From positions 2,822,565 through 2,886,564 of the forward strand of contig CM037840.1 of the NCBI GenBank assembly GCA_021234535.1: 64,000 bases of DNA, given 5' to 3'. Under the pieces are notes generated by a model. It saw nothing but the letters and a program-made list of their open reading frames with translations. It was not told where the DNA came from and ran no database searches. The DNA comes from Stichopus chloronotus. Its lineage: Eukaryota; Echinodermata; Holothuroidea; Aspidochirotida; Stichopodidae. The position numbers and the translations under genes were made by a program. Below, one piece after another: positions 60,729 to 64,000 of this stretch. Each line of letters begins with the position of its first letter. Positions within the stretch are counted from its first letter, which is position 1.

Positions 60729-63700
60729 ACAAAAGAATGGACGCCCTGTATTTGGAACTCCTGGGTCGAAACAGACAATAATCTCTCAAAATGGCAAACA
60801 AGATTTAAATGCTCGTATATTGTAGTGTAAAAGCAAAATGAGTTTATTCTCATTTTTGTTTTGGTTAGAAGACATATTCTAGTTGTAAGTATACAGACCT
60901 ACAAGTAACGAAAAACAAATTTAGATGACATCATCTTCAATAAGGAATTACTTCAATCTGTTCATTCCTTCAATTGTGTAGCACGAATGCCCTCGAAAGG
61001 TAACAAATTGTGATTAAACTATTTCTACAAAAAAAGAGAGAAGAAAACAGCCAGTACAGCAGGCGGTTTCTCATTTACAGTGTATTGTCCTCACACTCCC
61101 ATTGTCTTTGTATTGTCTTCATCTGTAAACAAATTGACAATCAATCTCAACGTTTTTAGTCTTTAAGAGTCTCTCACTGTAACAAAAAATAAAAAAATAA
61201 AAACCTGAAGCAATAAAACAAGAGAAACGAGCACAGAAGCAGCAAAATCGTATTATCATTGAACAAAAAAAAAAGCAAGAAAAGAAACAAGACGAACAAG
61301 ATTACATGTGTTGTCTTCATCTGTAGAAGAACGGAAATAATAAATTCGCTTCTTCAAGTCTTATCATTTTATTTCCGTTGAAAATAAATTGCAAAAGCAG
61401 AAGCAGGAGTCCTTCGAGAATGTTCGATTTACAATATGTGTATCCAACTGTGAAAACATTGTAATAATCATCGGAGACGATTCAAATGATATAGTATTAT
61501 ATAACTATTCCCAGAATGCGGCGCGTCATACGACAGACTTCGATTTGCAATGTATTTCCTTCCCCGGACCTATAGAAATATTGAAAATAAGAGTCTATGT
61601 AGTTCAACTTTTATGATTAAAAGTAAAAATAAACAAAAAACAACCAAAGAAAAAGCAGGGAGTCATCAGGCAGTTTCTAATTTAAAAATATTATATCCAT
61701 GTGTGTAAATATTGATTAAAAAAAAGCACCGCAGATAGTCGATATGCTTCTGTTATATTAAATGACTGTTATTAAAATAGAGAGCCATGGAGCAGCCTCC
61801 GTTTTACACGGTTTTCGTATATGATGAATTCCCGGGGGGGGGGGGGAGGGTAATTTTAAATTCAAACGCACCTTAACCTGCAAAGTTATGTTAAATAAAA
61901 TTGTACGACACTTTGTATGGAGTCTACTCCCAGCAGGAAGTCTCATAAAATTGTAGTGTTAGCCCCTTTAGCTCTTTGTAGACTTGTTTGAAAAAAAAAA
62001 AGAAACATTCGTATATTCCACCTTGTACTTATGTACGTATATTTATAGCTTTAGCAGGCCTAGCCTCTCCATATCGTCACCATACATCTTTTAAGAGTTT
62101 TATTTCTTTATATCTTCTTTTGTTTTGTTCTTTGTCTTTTAATAGCAGCCATTTCTCTGAGTCCCAGACCAAATGCTCTTAAGTCGTAAAACTTTCTGTA
62201 ATACATTAAAGTAAAAATAAAAGTACAGGAAATAAGGAGATGCTTTTCGTTTCCTTTCGTTTAAATACATTAAATTACTTAACTCCTTTTTGATCAAGAC
62301 ATATTTTGGTTCGTAATTTGAGAAGTCACGAATGACAACAATTTCGATTTCCTTCGTTTCGTCTACTTTAATTACATCATTTATAGTAAAAAGGCAGCTT
62401 CATTTTTATTTTGTTATATATTTTCACAATTTAATTTGAAAAATCCTATTTACTATTGTGAAAAGGTGTGTTCACGCATAAACGAGAGAAATAAAATATG
62501 AATTAAAAAAAATAAAGAGCAAATGAAATGCACAATTATAGCGTTTGTCACGTAATTGGTGATGCATTTGCTAAGCTGTTCTTGAAGTTGTATTGAAAAC
62601 GAACAGAAGTCCCCCCCCATCACCCCTCAAAAAGGGGAGGGGGAAGAAAGATGTGGGAAACATTTACCTGAAAATTTATGTAAATGTGCATGCTTTTAGC
62701 ATTAATAATGGATGTTAGTTAAAATGAAAACCTTATTTTGCCGCTCACTTACCTCCACCCTGCTAGAAGTATGTAGACCCTACGTGACCAAAACGTTTTT
62801 AGAGATCAGCCGGAAATTAGACAATACACAGGATCAGGCTGATAACCGGTATTACTAAAATATCGGGTTGGAGAAATTTAGATGCCGATGTTTGCCGAAG
62901 TTCAGCAACCTGACATTTGTACCACTGGATGTATTCATAGACGAACCAATGAAGGAAGTGAGAAATCACCCCCCCCCCCCCCTCCTACAAGGCTATTTTC
63001 GATCTAGGAAGTTAAGAAAAATAGCTGCAACATTTACAGTGATTTTGAAAGTGTGATAAACTTTACTCGAGAAACTACTTCATAAATAAAGAGATTTTTT
63101 TTTTTTTTCAGGAGAGAAACATGCTTTAAAACGAAACTACTGGATCGGATATCGATTGACGTTCCGACAAATCGATCGAATGAGAAAAACCGCATCTGTC
63201 TAATTCGGTTAATCGTTAGTTTGAGTAATTGTTGCTAATCTGATTGTTACTAATTTATTGTGTTATCAGATATGAAGAACCGCAAAGTAACCATGGCAAC
63301 GTCTCTTAGAATGATGATGATAATATATTTGCGTAACATTATTATTCTCATCTTAGCAAGAGACTCGGAAGTTTAACCTTCCCAAAACAATGGATCATAC
63401 TTGGGTCATGTTATTTTTGTAACGCCTGGTTTCTATTGAGTGTCAGATTAAAATTTCCTTTTTTCTGTCACGTCGAATCATGATCGCTGTTAGAAAAAAT
63501 AAAATGAAAAGGTGGAAGGACATTGCGAGGTTCCGTTATAAGCCCTCAAAGCTCGTTTGCATGCCGATGGAATTTCCATATGCCTTCCGCAAACATTCTT
63601 CTAACATTGTGCTAGTCCATTCTGTACGTTATGGCTCTAATGGAAACACACCGTCAGTAATAGGAAATTCGTGCGACTGACGATGTGTACCCCTACACAG

Positions 63701-64000
63701 GAGGGCAGAAACGGTGAAGCTTGTCAAAGTCTAGAAAGCCTTCAAGTTATTTACGTAACAGTCAAGACAGGGAAATCTTCTCACTAAGAAGACATTCAGG
63801 GGGTTCTTTTAGGTTTGTTTCATAAATATGGTGTCTTATAAATTAATATTCAGTAACCACTGTTTTTGAAATTTAGTCTTGTAAACGTATTTTAAGATTG
63901 ATGATGACATACCACAAACATATTATTCAGTAGATCTATAGGTACCTACGAAAAAAAAAATAATGTCATGGGCATGCCCGGGGGGGGGGGCTGGTAATTT
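60729..64000. other. 3' flank of gene C and intergenic DNA, no further gene seen
   Basis: The first ~100 bp is shared with gene A ('acaaaagaat' and 'ctgtatttggaact'). 'tttgctaagctgttcttgaa' at about 62569 matches the gene B flank at about 43650. 'cagg(c)ggtttct(c/a)att' recurs near 61059 and 61669. Homopolymers: G about 61836-61846, C about 62970-62982, T about 63096-63109, G about 63980-63990. I see no fourth EF-hand copy. Confidence 0.45.

Overview
This is animal (invertebrate metazoan) DNA, not bacterial. It is AT-rich and gene-poor, with short exons, GT-AG introns, microsatellites, miniature DNA transposons and a decayed LINE. The repeat types and the large DDE-integrase-like gene suggest a marine deuterostome, perhaps an echinoderm. 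That is an inference; no rRNA or mitochondrial marker is present to fix it.

The main content is a dispersed tandem family of three plus-strand genes, called A, B and C here: A 1051-4330, B 38633-42570, C 53886-60728. All have three coding exons with the same intron phases and encode 136, 145 and 140 aa. Exon 1 gives a signal peptide and a variable pro-region. A Lys-Arg pair is split exactly by intron 1. Exons 2 and 3 give a 73-residue mature part with two EF-hand loops. Exon 2 of A and C differs at one silent base in 161, although exon 1 and the introns have diverged, so exon-level gene conversion or a very recent partial duplication is likely. I do not recognise the family by name.

On the minus strand, 28367-36651 holds an intact five-exon gene for a 506-aa protein with a helix-turn-helix-like segment and an integrase-type DDE core (D241, D298, E335). 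A second minus-strand gene of two small exons (50349-51529) encodes about 135 aa of unknown function.

Region by region: 1-278, a 34-bp minisatellite; 0.9-4.3 kb, gene A with a ~280-bp tandem repeat in intron 1; 4.3-17 kb, mostly featureless, with short hairpins; 17.0-18.2 kb, an unexplained open frame and a large tetranucleotide repeat; 19.7-25.1 kb, degenerate tandem repeats carrying AGGTCA words; 28.2-36.7 kb, an ACAT microsatellite and the DDE gene, with a TTAA-flanked element and a second element nested in it; 38.6-42.6 kb, gene B with a ~1-kb GAT repeat against an acceptor and a long-inverted-repeat element; 44.7-45.6 kb, a dead LINE; 48-49 kb, a ~150-bp tandem repeat split by a second TTAA-flanked element; 50.3-51.5 kb, the small minus-strand gene; 53.9-60.7 kb, gene C, whose introns hold a hAT-type miniature element and four repeat blocks; 60.7-64 kb, no gene seen.

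The three EF-hand genes look like one functional set of secreted, probably proteolytically matured, calcium-binding peptides. The remainder is mostly transposon-derived or simple-repeat DNA. Every exon structure here is read from splice signals and frame, without transcript data.
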